Shown: positions 1 through 6,442, counted from the first letter of the stretch. The stretch is DNA of 7,416 nucleotides from Chloroflexota bacterium (GCA_021788565.1 JAJYKO010000248.1:1-7416), one strand, 5' to 3'. The notes: generated by a model not told the origin, from the letters alone. Made by a program: numbers and translations.

Positions 1-963
1 CTCGACCTGACCGTAAGCATCGCCCTTTGCCGGCTTGAACACCTTCGGCAGCTTCGCCCGGACGTCGCCACCTGGAAGCTGATCCAGTGCCTGTTGGATG
101 ATCTTGAGGCTCTCGCGCATCTCCCTGATGCGCACCATGTACCGATCGTAGATGTCTCCCACCTGCCCCAGGGGGACGTCGAAGTCGAACCGGTCGTACA
201 CGGAGTAAGGCGCCACCTTCCGGAGATCGTACGGTACGCCGCTGGCGCGCAGCAGGGGACCAGTCACGCTGTAGTCGATCGCCATCTGCGGCGGCAGGAT
301 GCCGACGTTCTTGGTCCTGGCCAGGAAGATTTCGTTGGTGTCCAGTACCCGCTCGTATTCGTCGATGTTTCGGGGCATCTTCTCCAGGAACTTTCGGAGT
401 GCAGGGATGAACCCGTCGGGAAGGTCTCTGGCTACGCCTCCGAACCGAATGTAGCTGTAGGTCAGCCTCTGCCCGGCGACCATCTCGAACAGGTCGAGGA
501 TGTCTTCCCGATCGCGAAAGCAGTAGATGAAAGGGGTGTAGTAGAACCCTACGTCGTTGGCGAAGGAGCCGACGGCCATCAGGTGACTGGCGATCCGGTT
601 CAGTTCGAACATAATGACCCTGATGTAATCGGCTCGCTCCGGAACCTCGATATTGGCCAGCTTTTCCACCGCTACCGCGTATGCCATGTTGTTGCACATG
701 GCCGCCAGGTAGTCCAGCCTGTCGGTGAACGGTACGTTCTGCAAGTAAGTGCGGGACTCGGAGAGTTTCTCCACAGAACGGTGGAGATAGCCCATCACCG
801 GGACCGCATCCATCACCGTCTCCCCGTCGAGCTTCAGCACCAGCCGAAAGACGCCATGTGTGCTTGGGTGCTGCGGGCCGAAGTTGACCACCAGGGTCTG
901 GTCGTCCGTATCCATGGGGAAGGTGGATATCGTCTGCTCCCTCTGCAGGGTGATCTCAGCCAT
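1..963 (-). CDS. nuoD: NADH-quinone oxidoreductase subunit D (Complex I 49-kDa), 3' end missing
   Basis: The gene encodes the 49-kDa-type subunit of the Complex I peripheral arm, which with NuoB forms the quinone pocket next to cluster N2 at the membrane surface. The first 321 residues are present. The C-terminus is cut by the window edge inside the conserved KGDAYGQVE stretch; the family is usually about 370-410 residues. Visible motifs are GPQHPSTHG (residues 29-37), [10 protein letters not shown] (58-67), LNRIASHL (121-128), [10 protein letters not shown] (151-160) and an R-x-GGV-x-DLP loop near 173-182. By spacing, His36 and Tyr85 match the quinone-headgroup His and Tyr of the family. HRS is seen where HRG or HTG is usual, probably a tolerated change. 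The start is ATG 963-961 with GGAGG about 11 nt upstream. That Shine-Dalgarno lies in one copy of an 11-bp repeat flanking a palindrome. nuoC ends 56 bp upstream. The identity is secure. Confidence 0.96.
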   Translation of the reverse strand, partial: MAEITLQREQTISTFPMDTDDQTLVVNFGPQHPSTHGVFRLVLKLDGETVMDAVPVMGYLHRSVEKLSESRTYLQNVPFTDRLDYLAAMCNNMAYAVAVEKLANIEVPERADYIRVIMFELNRIASHLMAVGSFANDVGFYYTPFIYCFRDREDILDLFEMVAGQRLTYSYIRFGGVARDLPDGFIPALRKFLEKMPRNIDEYERVLDTNEIFLARTKNVGILPPQMAIDYSVTGPLLRASGVPYDLRKVAPYSVYDRFDFDVPLGQVGDIYDRYMVRIREMRESLKIIQQALDQLPGGDVRAKLPKVFKPAKGDAYGQVE

Positions 964-968
964 TGTCT

Positions 969-1040
969 AGGAACCTCCCAAGCTCCCTCTCCCTCTGGGA
1001 GAGGGTTGGGGTGAGGGAGTTACTCATTCAGGAACCTCCC
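969..1040. repeat. 11-bp direct repeat flanking the nuoC-nuoD palindrome
   Basis: AGGAACCTCCC occurs at 969-979 and again at 1030-1040, on either side of the palindrome. The right copy lies in the last codons of nuoC (residues GRFL). The left copy supplies the GGAGG Shine-Dalgarno of nuoD. The arrangement looks like a target-site duplication made when the roughly 50-bp segment 980-1029 inserted. Removing that segment and one repeat copy gives an in-frame nuoC end (GRFLDNG, then TGA at 958-956) that overlaps the nuoD start by 8 nt. The repeat itself is read directly; its origin by insertion is inference. Confidence 0.65.
983..1019. repeat. GA/CT-rich palindromic intergenic repeat between nuoC and nuoD
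   Basis: The stem arms 985-993 (CCCTCTCCC) and 997-1005 (GGGAGAGGG) form 9 perfect base pairs around a 3-nt loop. A competing outer pairing joins 983-989 (CTCCCTC) to 1013-1019 (GAGGGAG). It fills nearly all the spacer between nuoC and nuoD. No T-run follows on the transcribed strand, so it is unlikely to terminate transcription inside the operon. From memory, similar palindromes are scattered in intergenic spacers of many bacteria as REP-like or MITE-like elements. I see no second copy in this window. Confidence 0.8.
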
Positions 1041-1646
1041 TGTGCTGGCCTTGCCACCCTGGGCTCCCGGGTAGCCCGGCACCCTCAGGTGAGGCACCAG
1101 CACGTACTCGGGGTCCGGCTGCCAGTCTTTGCGCAACGGGTGCCCCGGGAAGTCGTCAGCCAGCAGGATGCGCCGAAGGTCCGGATGCCCGTTGAACACG
1201 ATTCCCAGAAGGTCATAGATCTCTCTTTCCTGGAAGTCGGCTCCGGGCCATAGCGGCACCAGCGAAGGCGCTTCGGGGCTCTCGTCGTGGGGCAGGGTGC
1301 ACTTGAGGACGATAGGGAACGGGGAATCGATCTTATAGATGTGGTAGACCAGCTCGTAGCTTGTCTTCCTGTCTACGCCGGTGACGCTCATCAGCATGCC
1401 GTATCCGAGCTCCTGCTTTATCACAGTGGCGAGCTCAGGCAGCTGATCGACCGGGAGCGTTACCTCGAGCATGTCGTCAGACACCTTGAACTGCAGTTCT
1501 GCGGAGACGCCCTCCAACCGCTCACGGGCCTGGGCGAGGATCTCGGGAAGAACAGGCACGCCCTCCGCGGGCTCCTCTGCGGGCGCCGGGCTTGCCCCTT
1601 GAGAGATTGGCTTGGTTGGCTCTGGTCCGGTATTAGTCTCTGCCAT
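1020..1646 (-). CDS. nuoC: NADH-quinone oxidoreductase subunit C (Complex I 30-kDa)
   Basis: This 208-residue protein is the 30-kDa-type subunit of the Complex I peripheral arm, a cytoplasmic structural subunit packed against NuoD and NuoB. The family signature is clear at residues 134-173: a Trp-rich entry (PLWPGADF), then [10 protein letters not shown], the [11 protein letters not shown] segment and the closing GHPLRKDW. Residues 7-30 form a low-complexity Ala/Pro/Glu-rich tail ahead of the fold, probably disordered. The ATG at 1646-1644 lies inside the end of nuoB, a 14-bp overlap that suggests translational coupling, with an AAGGA-type ribosome site about 11 nt upstream. The stop is TAA at 1022-1020. 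The last residues (FLNE) appear to have been rewritten by the repeat at the nuoC-nuoD junction. It is a stand-alone nuoC, not a nuoCD fusion. Confidence 0.95.
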   Translation of the reverse strand: MAETNTGPEPTKPISQGASPAPAEEPAEGVPVLPEILAQARERLEGVSAELQFKVSDDMLEVTLPVDQLPELATVIKQELGYGMLMSVTGVDRKTSYELVYHIYKIDSPFPIVLKCTLPHDESPEAPSLVPLWPGADFQEREIYDLLGIVFNGHPDLRRILLADDFPGHPLRKDWQPDPEYVLVPHLRVPGYPGAQGGKASTGRFLNE

Positions 1647-2151
1647 CCGTCTTCTTCCTTCGGCTGAAGTTCCTCTCCTTCTCGATCTTCTTCTGCAGTG
1701 TCATCAGGCCGAAGATCAAGGCATCAGGTCGCGGCGGGCAGCCCGGCACGTAGACGTCGACCGGAACGAAGTGGTCGATGCCGGGGACTGTACTGTAGGA
1801 GCCCTTATAAGGGCCACCTGCCGATGCGCAGCTCCCCATGGCGATGACGTATTTGGGTTCGGGCATCTGATCGTAGATACGCCGTACCATAGGTGCCATC
1901 TTGGTCGTTACAGTGCCCGAGACGATCATCAAATCCGCCTGCCGTGGAGAGGGGCGCATCACCTCTGCACCGAACCTGGCCATATCGAACCTGGCGGTCA
2001 GAGTAGAGATCATCTCGATGGCGCAGCAAGCTAGGCCGAAGCCCAGCGGCCAGAGGGAGTTCTTGCGTCCCCAGTTGACCAGGTCGTCGAGCTTCGCGAG
2101 GACGACATTGCCCTGCAACTCCTCGGGCACCTTCTCTATTGTATCGGTCAT
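1633..2151 (-). CDS. nuoB: NADH-quinone oxidoreductase subunit B (cluster N2 protein, PSST type)
   Basis: This 172-residue protein carries Fe-S cluster N2, the last electron carrier before quinone in Complex I, and sits between NuoD and the membrane arm. The four N2 ligands are visible: the adjacent pair Cys42-Cys43 in GLACCAIEM, Cys108 in [11 protein letters not shown] and Cys138 in [11 protein letters not shown]. The length is typical (about 160-190). The extreme C-terminus is Lys/Arg-rich (residues 154-172). The start is ATG 2151-2149, with GAGG at 2161-2158 giving a 6-nt spacing, which favours it over later starts. It follows nuoA after a 77-bp spacer filled by heptamer repeats and overlaps nuoC by 14 bp. 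All catalytic residues are intact and the assignment is firm. Confidence 0.97.
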   Translation of the reverse strand: MTDTIEKVPEELQGNVVLAKLDDLVNWGRKNSLWPLGFGLACCAIEMISTLTARFDMARFGAEVMRPSPRQADLMIVSGTVTTKMAPMVRRIYDQMPEPKYVIAMGSCASAGGPYKGSYSTVPGIDHFVPVDVYVPGCPPRPDALIFGLMTLQKKIEKERNFSRRKKTDGRD

Positions 2152-2166
2152 TTACCACCTCACACC

Positions 2167-2226
2167 TGAGGACTGAGTGCTGAGGACTGGGGACTGAGAG
2201 GGTTGGCAGCCTCACTCCTCAGTCCT
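2167..2226. repeat. TGAGGAC heptamer tandem repeat with an inverted copy, nuoA-nuoB spacer
   Basis: Consecutive 7-nt units start at 2167, 2174, 2181, 2188 and 2195: TGAGGAC, TGAGTGC, TGAGGAC, TGGGGAC and a partial TGAGAGG. An inverted copy, CTCAGTCCT, lies at 2218-2226 and can pair with AGGACTGAG at 2169-2177, so the nuoA-nuoB message can form a 9-bp hairpin. The array ends 6 nt before the nuoB Shine-Dalgarno (GAGGTGG, plus-strand positions 2155-2161). The units are too short and continuous for CRISPR. It resembles the short tandemly repeated heptamers known from intergenic DNA of cyanobacteria and some other bacteria. Confidence 0.75.
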
Positions 2227-2228
2227 GG

Positions 2229-2585
2229 TCACTTCCATTCGAGTGCGCGCTTACGCCAGGCATAGGCCAGAGCCACCAGCAGGAACGCAATGAAGACCAC
2301 CATCTCCACCAACGCGACGATGCCGAGGTGCCTGTAGACCACCGCCCACGGAATGATGAACACTGACTCGACGTCGAACACGACGAACATCAGGGCAAAG
2401 AGATAGAACTGGGGTTTGAACTGGATGTTCGCGGACCCCATGATATCCGCCCCGCACTCGTACACCTCGCGCTTGTACGGTAACTTTCGCTTTGGGGAAA
2501 CCAGCCTTGCCATACCCATGGCAATGAGGGGGAACACCAGCGAAATTGCGAGAAAGATGGCCACGGGAGCGTAAGATTCTAGCAT
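2229..2585 (-). CDS. nuoA: NADH-quinone oxidoreductase subunit A (Complex I ND3-type membrane subunit)
   Basis: This 118-residue membrane subunit is the ND3 homologue at the hinge between the peripheral and membrane arms. Three hydrophobic helices lie at about residues 5-28, 58-80 and 88-110. The conserved loop between the first two contains REVYECGAD (Cys44), followed by FKPQFYLFALMFVVFDVE with its acidic D-x-E pair in helix 2. The reading frame stays open 78 codons further upstream, to 2819. That extension does not resemble NuoA and begins at a TTG next to the predicted transcription start, so I use ATG 2585-2583. The start has GGAGG at 2601-2597, 11 nt away, slightly long. The stop is TGA at 2231-2229. 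It is the first gene of the nuo operon, behind two promoters and a long leader. A GTG at 2597 is a possible but less likely start. Confidence 0.93.
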   Translation of the reverse strand: MLESYAPVAIFLAISLVFPLIAMGMARLVSPKRKLPYKREVYECGADIMGSANIQFKPQFYLFALMFVVFDVESVFIIPWAVVYRHLGIVALVEMVVFIAFLLVALAYAWRKRALEWK

Positions 2586-2820
2586 GTAGCTGAACACCTC
2601 CAGATCGGACACTGGAACAGGAGCGTAGCAGACAAACTCGCAAAGAGCCGCGCTTTGAGTCGACGGCTCGCCTTGCCGAAATAAGGAAGTAGATATCCAG
2701 TAGGGCCCCGGATTTCGGGCCGAAACCCGAGGCCACTCCATGGACGGGTGGTTAGGGAACGCGATGATGATCCGGGGTCCCTTCGGCCACTCCGCCGCTA
2801 TGGCCTCACTGCCACCCAAC
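2586..2820 (-). promoter_or_regulatory. Long structured 5' leader of the nuo operon
   Basis: This stretch of about 235 nt lies between the proximal promoter and the nuoA start and holds no convincing gene. Several stems can be drawn by eye. One joins 2703-2713 to 2770-2781 (11 bp, one bulged base at 2778). It encloses a small CGGG/CCCG hairpin at 2716-2729. A 5-bp stem pairs 2785-2789 with 2801-2805. A GAGCCG/CGGCTC hairpin spans 2640-2676. A near-perfect palindrome at 2709-2729 would compete with the long stem, so two alternative folds are possible. The 9-mer GGCCACTCC occurs at 2731-2739 and 2785-2793. I do not recognise a known riboswitch. GGAGG at 2601-2597 is the nuoA ribosome site. Confidence 0.5.
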
Positions 2821-2827
2821 GGTTGAC

Positions 2828-2856
2828 ATTATACACACAGCGATAGCTGGCGTCAA
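2828..2856 (-). promoter_or_regulatory. Proximal sigma70-type promoter of the nuo operon
   Basis: Read on the minus strand, TTGACG (2856-2851) is followed by a 17-nt spacer and a perfect TATAAT (2833-2828), which predicts a start near 2821. An A/T tract lies immediately upstream (seven As on the plus strand, 2859-2865) and could act as an UP element. The promoter faces nuoA and sits in the gap after the previous operon's terminator. Confidence 0.85.
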
Positions 2857-2963
2857 AGAAAAAAAGCTTTCCGCCAGAAAAATGGTGAACTCAAATTAGT
2901 GGCAAGACACCAACGGGCCGAGGTTCCTGCCTTCGATCGCCCGCGCTGGGCACGCCGGACACG

Positions 2964-2992
2964 ACTATAGTTGCTGTAGAAGCTGGTGTCAA
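2964..2992 (-). promoter_or_regulatory. Distal sigma70-type promoter upstream of the nuo operon
   Basis: On the minus strand, TTGACA (2992-2987), a 17-nt spacer and TATAGT (2969-2964) form a near-consensus promoter, predicting a start near 2957. It lies 136 bp upstream of the proximal promoter in the same direction. The 12 nt starting at the -35 box (TTGAC-A/G-CCAGCT) are shared with the proximal promoter except at one position, which suggests a promoter duplication or a common regulator site. Confidence 0.72.
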
Positions 2993-3030
2993 GGACGAAT
3001 TGCGGCGGATTCAGCCCTCGCTTTAGGCGA

Positions 3031-3064
3031 ACGAAAGTGCCCGGGCCGTCCCTGACCCGGGCAC
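3031..3064 (-). terminator. Hairpin terminator of the sugar-acid operon
   Basis: The arms GTGCCCGGG (3037-3045) and CCCGGGCAC (3056-3064) form a 9-bp perfect GC-rich stem with a 10-nt loop. Read on the minus strand the stem is followed by TTTCGTT, a short imperfect U-tract. It lies about 53 nt past the pdxA2 stop and ahead of both nuo promoters, as expected for an intrinsic terminator separating the two operons. The interrupted U-run means termination may be partial. Confidence 0.72.
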
Positions 3065-3117
3065 CATGAGTAAGATCTACGGTGTGAAGGCTAGTTTGTG
3101 CCGCTCTGAGCGAACTC

Positions 3118-4116
3118 CTACTTTCGGCTGGCCATCTGGGCGGCGAGGGTGAGGGCGGCCACCATGCTCACCGGCCTGGCCGTGCCCTTGCCCGCCTTGC
3201 CGAAGACGGTTCCGTGATCCACTGAGGTGCGGATTATCGGCAGTCCAAGTGTCACGTTCACACCGGTGTCGAATGAAAGCACTTTCGTCGGGATGTGTCC
3301 CTGGTCGTGGTACATGGCTACCACCGCGTCGTACTGTCCCTCGGTCATTCGGAAGAACACGGTGTCCGGCGGCACCGGACCCGAGACGTTGTGGCCCTCT
3401 TCCTGGGCCGCCTCGATGGCCGGCGTGATCTCCAGGATCTCCTCGTCTCCAAAGAGACCTCCTTCGCCGGAGTGAGGGTTCAGACCCGCCACCGCGATGC
3501 GTGGTGCCGCCACTCCGAGCCTGCGGACGGCGTCGTCGGTCAGCCTGATCACGTCCATGATGCGTGGTTTCTTCGTCCGCTCAATCGCCTGCTTGAGAGA
3601 GACGTGTGTGCTGACGTGGCTGACCCTGAAGCTGCCTGAAACCAGCATCATGCATACGCTCTTCACGTCGCAGAGGTAGGCGAGGATCTCGGTGTGCCCA
3701 GCGAAATGGTGGCCCGCGAGGTTCAACGATTCTTTGTTGATGCCGGAAGTTACCACCGCGGCTGTCTCGCCGGCCTTGGCCAACTCCACGGCTTTGACGA
3801 TGTACTGGTACGCGGCTTCGCCGGACATCGCCTGCACCTTGCCGTACTGGAGTGCCGCGAGGTCCACGTTGTGGAGGTCCAGCACCTCGATAATGCCATC
3901 GTCGTGGCTGGCATCGGAGACGCGCTCGATCGAGCGGACTGGAACGTCGCTGCCCACGATCTTCGCGGCCTGACGCACCGTGGCCACGTCACCGACCACT
4001 ATAGGGTAGCAGATGGCGCGTACGTCCGGCGTTGTCAGCGCCTTGATCAATATCTCGGTTCCAGAACCACTGGGATCCCCCATGGTGACTCCCAGGATCG
4101 GCTTCTCGTTTCTCAT
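3118..4116 (-). CDS. pdxA2: PdxA2-type 4-phospho-sugar-acid dehydrogenase (D-threonate 4-phosphate dehydrogenase-like)
   Basis: This 332-residue cytoplasmic enzyme belongs to the PdxA family of NAD- and divalent-metal-dependent oxidative decarboxylases. PdxA itself acts on 4-hydroxythreonine 4-phosphate in vitamin B6 synthesis; PdxA2 members act on D-threonate or D-erythronate 4-phosphate and release DHAP and CO2. Motifs from the ATG start: TMGDPSGSGTE (11-21), GHTE (140-143), and metal-ligand histidines His171 (STHVSL), His215 (NPHSGEGG) and His270 (YHDQGH). The HDQGHIPTK and GVNVTLGLPIIRTSVDHGT segments look PdxA2-like to me rather than PdxA1-like. Pairing with a DUF1537 kinase supports that reading. 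I chose ATG 4116-4114 over a TTG 21 nt upstream because it overlaps the kinase stop as ATGA and has GAGGGA 7 nt ahead. It is the last gene of its operon. A role in B6 synthesis is the main alternative. Confidence 0.88.
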   Translation of the reverse strand: MRNEKPILGVTMGDPSGSGTEILIKALTTPDVRAICYPIVVGDVATVRQAAKIVGSDVPVRSIERVSDASHDDGIIEVLDLHNVDLAALQYGKVQAMSGEAAYQYIVKAVELAKAGETAAVVTSGINKESLNLAGHHFAGHTEILAYLCDVKSVCMMLVSGSFRVSHVSTHVSLKQAIERTKKPRIMDVIRLTDDAVRRLGVAAPRIAVAGLNPHSGEGGLFGDEEILEITPAIEAAQEEGHNVSGPVPPDTVFFRMTEGQYDAVVAMYHDQGHIPTKVLSFDTGVNVTLGLPIIRTSVDHGTVFGKAGKGTARPVSMVAALTLAAQMASRK

Positions 4117-5324
4117 ATCTCTATCCCTCGCAGACAAGCTATGCTTTGCAGGATGGCACGTTCATCGCCGAAACCGCCTGCTTTCGTAACTACGCGCATC
4201 CCATGCCTGATTCCGCCGTTCAGCTCGGCCATGGCGACTCCAGGCTGAACCTCTCCCAGGGCGTGGAGCGCGGTTGCGCCCAACTGCCGGCACACGGCCC
4301 TGGCTATGTCCCCGCCGGTCATGAATACGCCCGACACGGGCTGCTCCCTCAGGACCGAAGTAGCTGCGCGGGCCAATTCCTCAGCAGCCTCCCTGCCTCT
4401 ACCCTCCCGATAGTCCGAGAAGGTGGAGGTTATGGCGACGCTGCTCCCCGCTTCCAGCAGCGCTCTGGTCTTGGCCACAACCTCGCCAGAGTTGCTCCCA
4501 GGCGAGAGCTCCACTATCTCCAGTATTCCCGCCTCAGCAGCTTGCCGAAGCTGTTGGGCGGTTGAGCGATTGCGACTTCCAGCCGCCACGAGTACCGGCC
4601 GCGAGTCCGCCGACCAGAGGAAAGGTTTGTCCCTCTGTGGCTCAATACCCAGGGCGGCCGGCCACTCCTCCGCGAGACCCGCGCAGCCACATGGCAGCCA
4701 GCGCTCGTCGGTCAGGCCCAGAGCAACCGCCAGTGTACGCAGGTGACGAGCTTCGGTAGCATCGGCGACCACGATGTCCTCAGCAACCCCGTTAAGAGCC
4801 GCCGCCACCGACTCCGGTCCATCCTCCACTACCTGTAGCGGGAGGTGCCCCACAGTTCGCCTGGTCTGCCTGGACAGGAGCGTCGGTATGTGCGATTCAG
4901 TTGCCGGCCAGAGAGGGTCACGGGCAAAGGAGCTCTCTGCCAGGGCCACTCCCTGAACCATGTGGATGCCGTCTTTTGTCGTACGGCCGGTAGCAGGGAA
5001 GGCGGGGGCTACCAGGGCCCGACTCATCTCCAGACCATCCAACAGGCCGTCGAGTTCGGGCCCCAGGTTGCCCCTGAGGGTGGAGTCGATCTTCTTGTAC
5101 GGTAGGCGACCGGCGAGCAGTCGGGCGGCATCTCTAGCCCGGCGATAAGCTTCTTCGGCTGGCTCGTCCCTGCTGTCGGTGGTTACCACTACCACCTCTG
5201 CCTCCGAGACCTGGTTGTTCTCCAGCATCACGAGGGTATGGAGGCCCCACCTGGCGAACTGCACGCCGGTATCCACTGCGCCGGTCAGGTCGTCGGCGAC
5301 GATGCCCAGCCGAATGTCACTCAC
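4113..5324 (-). CDS. Four-carbon acid sugar kinase family protein (DUF1537; OtnK/DtnK-like)
   Basis: This 403-residue protein is predicted to phosphorylate the 4-hydroxyl of a C4 sugar acid (D-threonate, D-erythronate or a 3-oxo-tetronate) with ATP. The N-terminal substrate domain opens with LGIVADDLTGAVDTG (residues 6-20) and contains YKKIDSTLRGNLGPEL (76-91), both family hallmarks. The C-terminal nucleotide domain begins around 243 (PVLVAAGSRN). It ends with TGGDIARAV (336-344), GEVQPGVAM (357-365) and a TKAGGFGD loop (380-387). Length is normal (about 400-430). The start is GTG at 5324-5322, with GAGG at 5334-5331 six nt upstream. The stop overlaps the pdxA2 ATG by 4 nt. Family experience links DUF1537 next to PdxA2 with D-threonate or D-erythronate use, but the sequence alone does not fix the substrate, so I give no symbol. 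Confidence 0.9.
   Translation of the reverse strand: MSDIRLGIVADDLTGAVDTGVQFARWGLHTLVMLENNQVSEAEVVVVTTDSRDEPAEEAYRRARDAARLLAGRLPYKKIDSTLRGNLGPELDGLLDGLEMSRALVAPAFPATGRTTKDGIHMVQGVALAESSFARDPLWPATESHIPTLLSRQTRRTVGHLPLQVVEDGPESVAAALNGVAEDIVVADATEARHLRTLAVALGLTDERWLPCGCAGLAEEWPAALGIEPQRDKPFLWSADSRPVLVAAGSRNRSTAQQLRQAAEAGILEIVELSPGSNSGEVVAKTRALLEAGSSVAITSTFSDYREGRGREAAEELARAATSVLREQPVSGVFMTGGDIARAVCRQLGATALHALGEVQPGVAMAELNGGIRHGMRVVTKAGGFGDERAILQSIACLRGIEI
4124..4129 (-). promoter_or_regulatory. Shine-Dalgarno that fixes the pdxA2 start
   Basis: GAGGGA on the minus strand (4129-4124) lies inside the end of the kinase gene, 7 nt before ATG 4116. The upstream TTG at 4137 lies 5' of this site and so cannot use it. 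This supports a 332-residue protein coupled to the kinase. Confidence 0.75.
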
Positions 5325-5357
5325 TCCCCCCCTCGCCCCTTTCGCACTCGTTGATGC

Positions 5358-6389
5358 CTACGGGAACAGCAGAATCTTGCCGGCCTTGCCGGAGAGGGCC
5401 AGCTCGAACGCATCCACGTAGTTACTCAGGGCGAAGCGGTGGGTGATTACCTGCTTCGGATCGAACTTCTTGGTAGCGAGCAGCCGGTCCATCTGGTGCC
5501 AGGTCTTCCACATGATGCGACCGGTTGTGCCCCTTATAGTGGCCTCTTTGTATACCACATCGTCCGTCGTGTTCATGGTGAACGGGTTGCCGTTCAGCCC
5601 CACGAGATTGATTTGACCGCCCATTCGGATCATGTCGAAGGCGAGGCGAGTCCCGGGGGAGCTTCCGCTTAGCTCGACCGCCAGGTCTACGCCTCTCCCG
5701 TTGTTCAGCTCTTTCACGGTCGCCGCGGCGTTCACCTTAGCGGGGTTCACGCCGATGGCGTTCGGCACTATCCGCTCAGCCATGGCCAGTCGTTCCGCGT
5801 TTACGTCCAGGACAAAGAGTGGGTGAGCTCCCTGCGCGGCAGCCACCTGCGCGGCCATGATGCCGATTGGGCCACAACCCACGATGGCTACGCTACCAAC
5901 CTGCAGCGGATCCACCAACAACCCGTGGACACCCACTCCCATTGGCTCGAGCAGCGCACCCAGCTCAGGGTCCATTCCGGCAGGCAACTTCCAGGCGCAC
6001 ACGGCCGGTATTGCGGCGAACTCGGAGAAGCAGCCTTCCACGTGGACGCCCAGGATCTTCATGTTTTCACAGGCATGCTGGTTGCCCGTCTGACACTGAT
6101 AACAGTGGCCGCAGGGGATATGGGTCTCAGCGGCGATGAGATCGCCGGGCTTAAGGTGGCTCACTCGCTCGCCGGTCTCAACGATCTCGGCGCATATCTC
6201 GTGGCCGAAGGTCATGGGTGGCTTGATCCGCTGGGCTGCCCAGTCGTTCCAGCCGTAAATGTGGATGTCGGTGCCGCAGATGGCGGCTGCCTTCACTTTC
6301 ACCAGTACGTCATCCGGGCCTATGGCGGGAACCGGTATCTCCAGGAGCTCAGCTCCCCTCTCTGGGCGGGTCTTTCGCAGCGCTTTCAT
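5358..6389 (-). CDS. tdh: Zinc-dependent medium-chain dehydrogenase, L-threonine 3-dehydrogenase-like
   Basis: This 343-residue cytoplasmic NAD-dependent enzyme belongs to the zinc medium-chain dehydrogenases. Its nearest well-known relative by eye is L-threonine 3-dehydrogenase, which oxidises threonine to 2-amino-3-ketobutyrate. Catalytic zinc ligands are Cys38 (AAAICGTDIHIYGW), His63 and Glu64 (FGHE), with Glu148 nearby. Structural zinc cysteines are Cys93, Cys96, Cys99 and Cys107. The Rossmann motif GCGPIG is at 171-176, and Asp195 ends the second strand, favouring NAD over NADP. A C-terminal GRIMWKTWHQM resembles the threonine dehydrogenase GREMFETWYKM region. ATG 6389 has GGAGG 4 nt upstream, directly beside a heptamer repeat. 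The kinase follows after 33 bp, so cotranscription is likely. That context leaves open a polyol or sugar-acid substrate instead of threonine. Confidence 0.85.
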   Translation of the reverse strand: MKALRKTRPERGAELLEIPVPAIGPDDVLVKVKAAAICGTDIHIYGWNDWAAQRIKPPMTFGHEICAEIVETGERVSHLKPGDLIAAETHIPCGHCYQCQTGNQHACENMKILGVHVEGCFSEFAAIPAVCAWKLPAGMDPELGALLEPMGVGVHGLLVDPLQVGSVAIVGCGPIGIMAAQVAAAQGAHPLFVLDVNAERLAMAERIVPNAIGVNPAKVNAAATVKELNNGRGVDLAVELSGSSPGTRLAFDMIRMGGQINLVGLNGNPFTMNTTDDVVYKEATIRGTTGRIMWKTWHQMDRLLATKKFDPKQVITHRFALSNYVDAFELALSGKAGKILLFP

Positions 6390-6398
6390 CTTTCCTCC

Positions 6399-6426
6399 AG
6401 CTATCAGCTTTCAGCGGTCAGCTTCG
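6399..6426. repeat. AGCTNTC heptamer tandem repeat before the dehydrogenase gene
   Basis: Four 7-nt units follow each other: AGCTATC (6399), AGCTTTC (6406), AGCGGTC (6413) and a diverged AGCTTCG (6420). The array directly abuts the CCTCC (GGAGG on the coding strand, 6394-6398) that serves the dehydrogenase. It has the same period as the nuoA-nuoB repeat but a different unit sequence. Units are too short for CRISPR. Confidence 0.7.
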
Positions 6427-6442
6427 TCCCAACATCGATTGA

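Noticed and set aside
94..1014. Long plus-strand open frame of 306 codons
   Set aside because: It is antisense to nuoD, whose motifs are unmistakable on the minus strand. The plus-strand translation has no recognisable domain.
2167..2226. Possible CRISPR-like array
   Set aside because: Units are 7 nt and contiguous with no unique spacers, and no cas gene is nearby.
2586..2819. In-frame N-terminal extension of nuoA by 78 residues
   Set aside because: It starts at a TTG at the predicted transcription start, is Pro/Arg/Ser-rich and unlike NuoA, and the resulting length (196) is far above the family's norm.
2828..2836. Extended -10 (TGn) motif at the proximal promoter
   Set aside because: The three bases before TATAAT are GTG, not TGn, so the motif is out of register.
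2857..2880. T-rich tract on the minus strand as a terminator between the two nuo promoters
   Set aside because: Only a 4-5 bp stem with a loop of over 20 nt can be drawn before it. An UP element for the proximal promoter fits better.
4117..4137. TTG start giving PdxA2 seven extra residues
   Set aside because: ATG 4116 has a well-spaced GAGGGA and forms an ATGA overlap with the kinase stop. The extra residues precede the conserved first strand.
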